64,000 nucleotides of DNA from Bifidobacterium gallicum DSM 20093 = LMG 11596 (GTDB lineage: Bacteria > Actinomycetota > Actinomycetes > Actinomycetales > Bifidobacteriaceae), in the NCBI RefSeq assembly GCF_000741205.1, contig NZ_JGYW01000004.1, positions 186,001-250,000 of the forward strand, given 5' to 3'. The translations under genes and the position numbers were made by a program. Shown here piece after piece: positions 8,807 to 16,378 of this stretch. Below the pieces are notes generated by a model, which saw only the letters and a program-made list of their open reading frames with translations, was not told the origin of the DNA and did not search any database. Position 1 is the stretch's first letter; the number at the start of each line of letters is the position of its first letter.

Positions 8807-9973
8807 TCAGGCGTCGATGCCAACGGCCTGGCTGACATGGTCGAAGCCGTCTTGCTTGAGCAACTTGGCCAGGCCACGCTTGAGCACGGTGATCGTTTGC
8901 GGACCGCGATACATGAGCGACGTGATAAACATGACGAGACTCGAACCTGCACGAATCTTCGCATAGGCCTGTTGTGGCGTGAACACGCCCCCCACGCCGG
9001 CAATCGCGAAGCGCTCGCCATAGTCGCGATACACCTGCTTGATCAGTTCGTTGCTTGGCGCATAGCATGGCGAACCCGACAATCCGCCAAGCCACGTGCT
9101 TGGAATCTGCATGCCCGTGCGGTCTTTTTGCAGATTGGCGATGGTCAAGCCTTGCACATTGTGCTCGGCCAGCACATCAATCAGCTCCTTGAGCTCCGGC
9201 CATGGCTTGTTCAATGGCATCTTGACGAGTGTGGGCTGCGGGCGGTCCACCTTGTCAAGCGCCGTAAACAGGCGGTCAAGCGCCTCTGGGGAGGATGTGA
9301 ACGGTTCGCCGGCCATCGTGTTCGGGCATGACACATTGATCTCGACCATGGCCGAACGGCCTGCCGCACGTTCCAATGAGATGCAATAATCCTCAATGCC
9401 TTCATTCAGGTCGCCCACGAGATTGTCGTTCGTGCGCGCGATTGAGATTGACGTCTGCATGCTTTCGGTATTGCGCCAAGCATGTTCGGCGCGTTCGATG
9501 ACCACGTCGGAACCTTCGTTGGCCAAGCCCACATGCACGATCATCGAATCGTATTCAGGCAACCGGTGGAACCATGGGCGTGCGTTGCCCGCGCATGGGC
9601 GCGAAGTCGTGGAACCAATCGTTTCAAACCCGAAGCCTGCGTGGTCGAGCACCACAGGCATATCGCAGTTCTTGTCGAGTCCTGCCGAAAGGCCAAACGG
9701 ATTGGCGAAGTTGACACCCATCACATTGGTTTCCAACACGGGATCGGTGTAATCGAGCATCGTGCGCAGCAGCCACATCAACGGTGGCATCTTCGAAGTG
9801 ACCTGGCAGAAACGGATCATCTGGTCATGCGCCACGTCAGGCGTGTGGTTGAACACGAAGTTGGGTTTGATGACATGCTTGTAGGCGAACGTGAACAAAT
9901 CCGTCGTCGCCTTGTTCACGGCGTCGTGCAGCGAATTCTCGGAAACATAACTCATACTTGACCATTGTGCCAT
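8807..9973 (-). CDS. pyrD: Dihydroorotate dehydrogenase, class 2
   Basis: It oxidises dihydroorotate to orotate in pyrimidine synthesis, normally at the membrane with quinone as acceptor. The class-2 pattern is visible: an N-terminal helical extension (~75 residues), NPFGLSAGLDKN, GFGFETIGSTT, the catalytic-Ser region VEINVSCPNT, LVKMPLNKP, and the FMN phosphate site AGVGGVFTPQQAYAKIRAGSSLV. Start codons at 9973 and 9955 are both possible and neither has a clear ribosome site. No other pyr genes are nearby. Confidence 0.9.
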   Translation of the reverse strand: MAQWSSMSYVSENSLHDAVNKATTDLFTFAYKHVIKPNFVFNHTPDVAHDQMIRFCQVTSKMPPLMWLLRTMLDYTDPVLETNVMGVNFANPFGLSAGLDKNCDMPVVLDHAGFGFETIGSTTSRPCAGNARPWFHRLPEYDSMIVHVGLANEGSDVVIERAEHAWRNTESMQTSISIARTNDNLVGDLNEGIEDYCISLERAAGRSAMVEINVSCPNTMAGEPFTSSPEALDRLFTALDKVDRPQPTLVKMPLNKPWPELKELIDVLAEHNVQGLTIANLQKDRTGMQIPSTWLGGLSGSPCYAPSNELIKQVYRDYGERFAIAGVGGVFTPQQAYAKIRAGSSLVMFITSLMYRGPQTITVLKRGLAKLLKQDGFDHVSQAVGIDA

Positions 9974-10161
9974 GCTTTGGCGTCATGTGAAGGTAACGGC
10001 TGTGTGGGTTGTGGGAAAATTCGTTGCAGAATTCGGCCTGAGGCGCGGCTAAAGTTGGGCCATGAACGTGTATGATGGCGCACGGCGGCAATGGGGATAG
10101 GCCGCTGGAAACATGATGCGCTATGGACTGGCAAAACGTTGCAGGAAGCGAGGTGAGAGGC

Positions 10162-11034
10162 ATGCGTGGTGGCAAAGTATGCGTGGTGATGCCTACATAT
10201 GACGAACGTGACAACCTCGAACCGACGCTCAGTGATTTGTTCGCGCGCAATGTCGGCGTCGATGTGCTGATTGTGGACGACGGTTCGCCGGACGGCACGG
10301 GCACGGCAGCCGACGTAATCGCGCGCGTAATTGGTTCGCGTGCCGGCGTACCAGACGCCCGTCCTACGGGCGACGACGAATCCGAACCGTTGTGGGCGTC
10401 GTCGGACGCATCGGTCAGCACAGCCGACTTGGCCATGGCGCATCGCATCAACAAGTGTACGAACGGTTCGCATCTCTATGTGTTACATCGCGAGAGCAAG
10501 CAAGGTTTGGGACCGGCGTATATCGCGGGATTCACTTGGGCTCTTGAGCATGGCTACGACGTGATTTGCGAAATGGACATGGACGGCTCGCACCGTCCTG
10601 AAGACTTGAGCCGTTTGTTGCGTGTGCTTGAAGAACGCGATGATGTGGATGTGGTGTTGGGTTCACGTCGTGTGCCTGGTGGCAGTACGGAGGATTGGCC
10701 GTGGTATCGCGATGGCATCTCCAAAGCTGGCTCGTTCTACTCGCGGTTCATGCTCGGTTTGGATGTGCGTGACATGACGAGCGGATTCAGGGCGTATCGC
10801 GCCGCGGTGTTGCGTCGCGTTGATTTGAACGCCATCGAAGCCAACGGCTATGTGTTCCAGATTGATATGACGCGCCGCGTTGTGGATGCCGGCGCGCTCG
10901 TGCAGGAAGTGCCGATCACGTTTCCTGAGCGCACGCGCGGCAAATCGAAAATGGACAGCACAATCGTGCGCGAAGCCATGGGACGTGTGACAGTTTGGGG
11001 TATCCGCCGCATGCTCGGCAAACCATTGTCGTGA
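10162..11034 (+). CDS. Polyprenol-phosphate mannosyltransferase-like glycosyltransferase (GT2)
   Basis: A GT-A fold of the dolichyl-phosphate-mannose synthase type: CVVMPTYDERDNLEP at the start, VDVLIVDDGSPDGTG, ICEMDMDGSHRPED (metal-binding DxD), DVVLGSRRVPGG and ITFPERTRGKSKM. It would move mannose or another sugar to a polyprenyl phosphate at the inner membrane. There are no C-terminal membrane helices, as in Ppm1-like enzymes. Residues ~65-100 are an extra insert rich in Ala/Ser/Asp. ATG 10162, preceded by GAGGTGAGAGG, is preferred over ATG 10123. Confidence 0.85.
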   Translation: MRGGKVCVVMPTYDERDNLEPTLSDLFARNVGVDVLIVDDGSPDGTGTAADVIARVIGSRAGVPDARPTGDDESEPLWASSDASVSTADLAMAHRINKCTNGSHLYVLHRESKQGLGPAYIAGFTWALEHGYDVICEMDMDGSHRPEDLSRLLRVLEERDDVDVVLGSRRVPGGSTEDWPWYRDGISKAGSFYSRFMLGLDVRDMTSGFRAYRAAVLRRVDLNAIEANGYVFQIDMTRRVVDAGALVQEVPITFPERTRGKSKMDSTIVREAMGRVTVWGIRRMLGKPLS

Positions 11035-11126
11035 CGCATATGGCTGCGTGATGCATGGCCGTGTGATGCACGTCAGCATGCTCGTAGCACCGCCACATAG
11101 TTGGTGTTTTTCTCGTTTTTCCAATA

Positions 11127-11166
11127 CATGAGCGGCTCCAACAGCAAACTGTCGGAGCCGCTCATG
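11127..11166. terminator. Hairpin between convergent genes
   Basis: Eighteen-base arms with one mismatch (CATGAGCGGCTCC facing GGAGCCGCTCATG) surround a CAAA loop. It sits between the glycosyltransferase and the convergent dehydrogenase. There is no clean U-tract on either side, so it may end transcription weakly or protect 3' ends. Confidence 0.6.
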
Positions 11167-11219
11167 GCATGCATACATAAGGACGGTTCAGGCCGTAGCC
11201 TGAGCTTAATGGGAGGCGA

Positions 11220-12317
11220 TCAGTCGTTGGCGATTGTTTCGAGATTGGCCATGGCTTGTTCGATGCGCTCAGCCGTCAGGTCGGGCACAGCGTTGTAGAA
11301 CGCCGATTCTGGGCGTGTGGCATGGGCTGCGACGACGGCAGCGTTGTCCGGCGTGTATTCGAGGCCCATTTGTTCCATCGTGTGTGGCAGGCCTACGGCA
11401 TCATAGAACGGCAGCAGACGCTTGACCTCATCGACTTTGCCTTCAACGAGCAGCTGTATGAGCACGCCGTACGCCACTTTCTCGCCATGCATCGAAGCGG
11501 CCGAACCTGGCAGCTGCGTCAAACCGTTGTGGATTGCGTGCGCACCCGACTGGCGGGCTGCAGCACCACCGAAACCGCCGACAATGCCGGCCAAGCCAAG
11601 GTTCGTGTCGATCAGCATCTTCACGTTGGCGCTCTTCGTGTTGCCCGCGCGCATGTCGGCCAATGCGGGTTCGCTGACCTCAATCAGCGTGTCACGCAGC
11701 AGCGCCGAGCCCGTGGCTGACAGACGGTCGAACGCCGTCAGGCCTTCCTTGGCTTTCTTGATCTCGAACACGGGATCGGCTTCATAGAACTTCGCGATCG
11801 TGTCGCCAATGCCGCCGACCATGCTCTCAGCAGGAGCTTCGGCAATCAGCGCGGGGTCGACGAGCAGCAGCATGCTGTTCGACTTGTGCATTGGGGAACC
11901 CAGATAACGGTGCTGGGCGTCATAGTTGACCGAGCAGGCCGAATAGGCCGCGCAAGACGAGCACAACGTCGCCACGATCACGAGTGGCAGGTTCATCATT
12001 TCGGCCACGTTCTTGGCCGTGTCGCTGAGCTTGCCGGCGCCGATGGCCACAATGACATCGGGGTTGTAGGCTTTGGCCTGCTCCACGAGTTCCTTGGCGT
12101 TTTCGACCGACGCTGATCCGTCATAGCGCAGGGCCGGAGCAAAGAAATCGTCGGTCTCGTTGTACTTCAAGAACGCGTCCGCTGACTTGACGCCCGTCAA
12201 AATCAGTGGGCGCTCGTAGTCGCTCAAATAGTCGGGCACGTGTTTGGCGGCGCCGGCTTCGCTGACATAGCGGTCCGGGCCTGAACGGACGTCGGATTCT
12301 TTCACATTGCTGGTCAT
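11220..12317 (-). CDS. Iron-containing alcohol dehydrogenase (glycerol dehydrogenase-like)
   Basis: NAD-binding motif VIAIGAGKLSDTAK, then VATLCSSCAAYSACSV, GGIGDTIAKFYEAD, and the metal-ligand His region SGAHAIHNGLTQL...SMHGEKVAYG. This is the group III metal-dependent dehydrogenase family, which includes glycerol dehydrogenase and hydroxycarboxylate dehydrogenases; the exact substrate is not certain. ATG 12317 has AGAGGTGG just upstream. The gene is divergent from the DeoR-galT-galK cluster across about 330 bases. Confidence 0.8.
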   Translation of the reverse strand: MTSNVKESDVRSGPDRYVSEAGAAKHVPDYLSDYERPLILTGVKSADAFLKYNETDDFFAPALRYDGSASVENAKELVEQAKAYNPDVIVAIGAGKLSDTAKNVAEMMNLPLVIVATLCSSCAAYSACSVNYDAQHRYLGSPMHKSNSMLLLVDPALIAEAPAESMVGGIGDTIAKFYEADPVFEIKKAKEGLTAFDRLSATGSALLRDTLIEVSEPALADMRAGNTKSANVKMLIDTNLGLAGIVGGFGGAAARQSGAHAIHNGLTQLPGSAASMHGEKVAYGVLIQLLVEGKVDEVKRLLPFYDAVGLPHTMEQMGLEYTPDNAAVVAAHATRPESAFYNAVPDLTAERIEQAMANLETIAND

Positions 12318-12582
12318 GTCCACCTCTTTGGTTTGGTGTGTGTAGTTGGCGATGGGCGTGCGTTGGTCCCGGCGGACTGCTTATGGCAACGTTGGGGGAG
12401 TATGGTGGCAATGCCACGTCATGCCCATCCGTGTGGCGCCGACTTTAATCGCGGGCGGCCATGCCGTGGCCAACTGATTCGCATATTGAAACAATCGCGT
12501 CCAAACTCCGCAATGCGCTCAATTCTTGCAGTATCGCTCATCCCTGCGCCACACTGGGCAGTATCATCACACGCTCGCGCGT

Positions 12583-12636
12583 TTTCGCACATTTTCTGTC
12601 TATTTTGGTTTGGTATTTGGTATGAAATGTGCGAAA
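12583..12636. promoter_or_regulatory. Candidate operator upstream of the DeoR-type regulator
   Basis: TTTCGCACATTT at 12583-12594 and its exact complement AAATGTGCGAAA at 12625-12636 lie 42 bases apart (about four helical turns), just before the regulator start at 12645. Such paired half-sites would suit autoregulation by a DeoR-family dimer or tetramer (inference). The rest of 12324-12582 shows no gene. Confidence 0.5.
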
Positions 12637-12644
12637 ATGTTCAC

Positions 12645-13448
12645 ATGATTTCATCACAACGTCAACATTTGATAGTGAGCCGGCTGCGTACGCGAGGCGC
12701 TGTGCGCATTACGGCGTTGTCCAAAGAGCTTGGTGTCTCGGCGATGACGATTCGCCGTGACATCGCCGAACTGGCCGACAAAGGCTTGCTCAAACGCGTG
12801 CATGGCGGCGCCGTGTCCACGAGCACATTGCTGAGTGAACCGCTGTTCTCGGTCAAATCGCAAATGGACATCGGTCTCAAAGACGCGATTGCCCAGGAAG
12901 CCGTCAACTACGTGCAACCCGGTGATGTGATCGCCATTGGCGGCGGCACCACAGCCTACGTATTCGCGCAGCATCTGCTCGAATCGCAGCAGGCCAGCGG
13001 CATCACAATTCTGACCAACTCGATTCCCGTAGCCGAACTCGTGCAGGCCCTCGAATCCAAAGATGTGGAGGTCATTGTCACAGGCGGCGTGATCACGCGG
13101 TCAAACTCGTTGGTCGGCCCGATCGCCGACAAGGTCATCGCGTCACTGCGTGTCAACACGGTGTTCCTCGGCACGCATTCAGTGTCGATTCCACGCGGGT
13201 TCCTGATGCCCAATTCATTGGAAGCGGCCACCGACATGGCCATGATGGACATTGCCGACCGCACGGTAATCCTAACCGACCACACCAAATGGAGCAGCAC
13301 ATCGTTGTCGCTGTTCGCCCGGTTCGACCAAGTCGACACCGTAATCACCGATGACGGGCTCGACCCCGATTCGGCGGCCAAAACGCGCGACCTTGTCAAA
13401 GAGCTCGTATTGGCCCAACAAATTGAAACCCCCGACGAAAGTGAGTGA
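12645..13448 (+). CDS. DeoR family transcriptional regulator of the gal cluster
   Basis: An N-terminal DeoR helix-turn-helix (RQHLIVSRLRTRGAVRITALSKELGVSAMTIRRDI, then LLKRVHGGAV) is followed by the sugar-phosphate sensor domain with GDVIAIGGGTTAYVFAQ, ILTNSIPVAELV, VIVTGGVITRSNSLVGP and FLGTHSVSIPRGF. I use ATG 12645 because the protein then starts like other DeoR regulators (MISSQRQHLI); the upstream in-frame part is spacer. The stop is 6 bases before galT, so it probably sits in the gal transcript and senses a galactose-derived phosphate (inference). Confidence 0.88.
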   Translation: MISSQRQHLIVSRLRTRGAVRITALSKELGVSAMTIRRDIAELADKGLLKRVHGGAVSTSTLLSEPLFSVKSQMDIGLKDAIAQEAVNYVQPGDVIAIGGGTTAYVFAQHLLESQQASGITILTNSIPVAELVQALESKDVEVIVTGGVITRSNSLVGPIADKVIASLRVNTVFLGTHSVSIPRGFLMPNSLEAATDMAMMDIADRTVILTDHTKWSSTSLSLFARFDQVDTVITDDGLDPDSAAKTRDLVKELVLAQQIETPDESE

Positions 13449-13454
13449 CGAGCC

Positions 13455-14753
13455 ATGCAAGCAAGCGACACCGATGTCGCGTCATGCGGAAATAGCAATG
13501 CCGTCAACGAACGGCCAGCCTACGAACCCGCGGCATATGCACGCGAACATATCCGCATCACGCCGACGACGTTGGCGGACGGACGGCAGTTCTTCTATCT
13601 CGATGACGACGAACGCTACGTGCGCGGCGAACTGAGGCGGCAGCTGACCGACCCGCGCGAGCTGTCCGACCGGTTTGCCGATCAACTCGGGCCGGACGGT
13701 GCGCACGTACCGTACCCGGCTCCGCAAATGCGTCAGGACCCGCTGACCGGTGACTGGATCCCAATGGCCACGGCCCGCATGAACCGGCCGATCACGACGG
13801 GACCGGGCGCGACGGCCACTGGCAACCCGCTCGCCGCACGCAAGCTTGGCTCGGCGTACCAGGACGGTGAAGTGCCCGACACGGATTACAACGTTGTAAT
13901 TTTTGAGAACAGATTCCCGTCGATGGTGCAAGTTCCCGGCGTGTCGAACGACACGCACTATGTTGACGGCTGCGCACTCTGGCCAGTCAAGCCGGCCGCA
14001 GGACGTTGCGAAGTCATCTGTTTCGACCCTGACGAGAACGGCCTGCCGCCCGACCTGCCCGTGCGTCGCCTGCGCACGGTCGTGGAAGGATGGGCGTTCC
14101 GCACGGCCGAACTTGCGCAACTGCCGGGCATCGAACAGATTTTTCCGTTTGAAAACCATGGTGTTGAAATCGGTGTGACACTCGCACACCCGCACGGCCA
14201 GATTTACGCGTATCCGTTCATCCCGCCGAAAATGCAGACGGAACTTCAGCACACGCAAGCCTACTGGGAACGCACGCGCGGCAACCTGCTGCGCGACATT
14301 CTTGACGCCGAACTGCAGGCTGCCGAACGCATCGTGATGCGCAACGCAAGTTGGGTGGCTTACGTGCCGGCCGCCGCGCGCTGGCCGCTCGAAGTGCATG
14401 TGGTTCCCGTGCGCGACGTGCTCACGCTCGACGAACTCAACGACCAGGAACGCTGGGATCTGGCCGAAATGTATTCGACGCTGCTCAAGCGCGGCAACCG
14501 GTTCTTCGACCACGGCGACGGGCAGGGCATGGACCTGCCGTACATCGCGGCCTGGCATCAGGCTCCCGTGCACGACGCGCGGCGCGAGCACTATCGGCTC
14601 AACCTGCAGTTCTTCTCGTTCCGCCGCGCGGCCAACAAAATCAAGTATTTGGCCGGTTCCGAATCCGGCATGGCCGCCTGGCTTTCCGACACGACCCCCG
14701 AACTGATCGCCGCCCGCTTCCACGAGCTCGGGCCCGTTGATATTGCGGGCTGA
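13455..14753 (+). CDS. galT: Galactose-1-phosphate uridylyltransferase, class I
   Basis: Leloir pathway enzyme exchanging UMP between UDP-glucose and galactose-1-phosphate. It contains the active-site stretch NHGVEIGVTLAHPHGQIYAY (HPH near residue 250), a VIFENRFPSM motif, and WVAYVPAAARWPLEVHVVP, as in class I GalT. It is 432 residues long, longer than the ~350 of E. coli because of an N-terminal extension (~60 residues). It directly follows the DeoR regulator. Confidence 0.92.
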   Translation: MQASDTDVASCGNSNAVNERPAYEPAAYAREHIRITPTTLADGRQFFYLDDDERYVRGELRRQLTDPRELSDRFADQLGPDGAHVPYPAPQMRQDPLTGDWIPMATARMNRPITTGPGATATGNPLAARKLGSAYQDGEVPDTDYNVVIFENRFPSMVQVPGVSNDTHYVDGCALWPVKPAAGRCEVICFDPDENGLPPDLPVRRLRTVVEGWAFRTAELAQLPGIEQIFPFENHGVEIGVTLAHPHGQIYAYPFIPPKMQTELQHTQAYWERTRGNLLRDILDAELQAAERIVMRNASWVAYVPAAARWPLEVHVVPVRDVLTLDELNDQERWDLAEMYSTLLKRGNRFFDHGDGQGMDLPYIAAWHQAPVHDARREHYRLNLQFFSFRRAANKIKYLAGSESGMAAWLSDTTPELIAARFHELGPVDIAG

Positions 14754-14905
14754 AGTTGACGGGCTGTGCTGCAGTTGGCGGGCGCTGCTGAAGTTGGCGG
14801 GCTGTGCTGACGTTGGATGACTGGAGTCGGCGGTCTTGCTGAAATTGACGGCCTGAAATTGGCGGACGAAAGTTGGCGGCCTGCAGTTGGCGGCCTGCGT
14901 TGAGT
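14752..14905. repeat. Decaying tandem repeat between galT and galK
   Basis: A TGAAGTTGGCGGGCTGTGC-type unit is reiterated about ten times with shortening and drift (GAAGTTGACGGGC, GCAGTTGGCGGGC, GAAATTGGCGGAC, GCAGTTGGCGGCC and similar). No coding frame fits it. Confidence 0.65.
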
Positions 14906-14928
14906 TACGCACATTTCGGCTGTGTATT

Positions 14929-14988
14929 TGTGGAGAAATGATTTCTGCATTATCCACATGTGCACAAATGACCACCCCATTATGCACA
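14929..14988. promoter_or_regulatory. Three DnaA-box-like motifs before galK
   Basis: TTATCCACA (14950-14958) is a perfect consensus DnaA box. TGTGGAGAA (14929-14937) is a complement-strand TTnTCCACA match, and TTATGCACA (14980-14988) is a variant. They occupy a short AT-rich segment 29-88 bases upstream of the galK ATG. Whether DnaA binds here is unknown. Confidence 0.45.
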
Positions 14989-15016
14989 ACGATGCTGGGG
15001 CTGGGAAGGAGCATTG

Positions 15017-16378
15017 ATGACATCCGTACCATTCATTGAACCATTGGATGACGCTGCCGCCGCAAGGGCGGCACATAAGCTGTTTGTGCGCACCTACGGC
15101 CACGGGCCGGCGGTCGTGTGGGCGGCTCCCGGACGCGTGAACCTGATTGGCGAACACACGGACTACAACGGCGGGTTATGCTTGCCAATCGCATTGCCGC
15201 ACCGCACGTATGTGGCGCTCGCAGCGCGCGATGACGACCTTGTGCGTGTGGTGTCGGACGTGGACGAATCTGCCGTGGCCAGTGCCGACTTGCAGGGGTT
15301 GCACGCGGGTGAGGTGGACGGCTGGAGCGCGTACCCGGTCGGCGTGGCCTGGGCGCTGCGCACCATGGGATTTGCCGATGTGCACGGATTCGACGCGGCG
15401 TTTGTCTCGTGCGTGCCGTTGGGATCGGGCCTGAGTTCGTCGGCTGCGATGACCTGCTCAACGGCGCTTGCGCTGGATGACGTGTACGGACTCGGGTTCG
15501 GTGACAGCGACGAGGGACGCATGACGTTGATCAACGCGGCCATCAGCGCCGAAAACGACATGGCAGGAGCGTCCACGGGAGGGCTCGACCAAAACGCTTC
15601 AATGCGCTGCAGTGCGGGGCATGCAATCCGACTTGACTGCAAGCCCGGATTGGATGCGCATGAATCAGTGAAGCCGGAACCGTTTGACTTGCAGGCCCAT
15701 GGGCTTGAACTGCTCGTGCTCGACACGTGCGCGCCGCACCAGCTCAACGATGGGCAGTACGAGGCGCGCCGGCGCACCTGCGAACAAGCGTGCGCGCTGT
15801 TGGGTGTGGCGACGTTGCGTGAAATCGCCGATGAAGTGGCGGGGCTGCCGCGAGAGGGGGAAGCTGACGCGGGTAGTGTTGGTGCGGGTAGTGTTGGTGC
15901 GGGTAGAGCCGGTGCGAACGGCATGGGCGCGGGTGATGCCGGCGCTCATGATGGCGCCATGACACGTGAGCGGCGGCTCGAGAAAGTGTATGGCGCGCTG
16001 GAAGATGACCTGATGATGCGCCGTGTGCGCCATGTGATCAGCGAAATCGGCCGCGTGGACGAGTGTATCGCCGCGTTCCAGGAAGGTGACATGCGCCGCG
16101 TGGGACAGTTGTTCAACGCGTCGCATGATTCACTGCGCGACGACTATGAAGTGACCATACCCGAACTCGATGTGGCCGTGAACGTGGCGCGGCAATGCGG
16201 CGCGTATGGTGCGCGCATGACAGGCGGCGGATTCGGCGGATCGATCATTGCGCTCGTGGATGCAGGGCGCTCGCAAGCAGTGGCCCAGGCCATTGCCGAC
16301 GAATTCGCGCGCCGAGGATTCCATGAGCCACGCGCGCTGGCTGCATGGGCTGGCGCTGCTGCCGAACAAGTGGCTTGA
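15017..16378 (+). CDS. galK: Galactokinase
   Basis: It phosphorylates galactose to galactose-1-phosphate for GalT. GHMP-kinase signatures: PGRVNLIGEHTDYNGGLCLP near the start, PLGSGLSSSAAM (~137), the catalytic-Asp region NDMAGASTGGLDQNAS, and ARMTGGGFGGSIIALV near the end. ATG 15017 has AAGGAG six bases upstream. Residues ~285-309 are an insert of five 5-residue repeats (AGSVG-type) encoded by a 15-bp tandem repeat, absent from typical GalK. The TGA stop lies inside the right-end motif of the downstream insertion element, which may therefore supply it. Confidence 0.93.
   Translation: MTSVPFIEPLDDAAAARAAHKLFVRTYGHGPAVVWAAPGRVNLIGEHTDYNGGLCLPIALPHRTYVALAARDDDLVRVVSDVDESAVASADLQGLHAGEVDGWSAYPVGVAWALRTMGFADVHGFDAAFVSCVPLGSGLSSSAAMTCSTALALDDVYGLGFGDSDEGRMTLINAAISAENDMAGASTGGLDQNASMRCSAGHAIRLDCKPGLDAHESVKPEPFDLQAHGLELLVLDTCAPHQLNDGQYEARRRTCEQACALLGVATLREIADEVAGLPREGEADAGSVGAGSVGAGRAGANGMGAGDAGAHDGAMTRERRLEKVYGALEDDLMMRRVRHVISEIGRVDECIAAFQEGDMRRVGQLFNASHDSLRDDYEVTIPELDVAVNVARQCGAYGARMTGGGFGGSIIALVDAGRSQAVAQAIADEFARRGFHEPRALAAWAGAAAEQVA
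15869..15943 (+). repeat. In-frame 15-bp tandem repeat inside galK (5 units)
   Basis: Units start at 15869, 15884, 15899, 15914 and 15929. The first two are identical (GCGGGTAGTGTTGGT) and the others diverge. They encode AGSVG, AGSVG, AGRAG, ANGMG and AGDAG, so copy-number change would keep the reading frame. Confidence 0.8.

Noticed and set aside
13482-15032. 516-residue minus-strand frame
   Set aside because: Antisense shadow of galT and the repeat-rich spacer after it.
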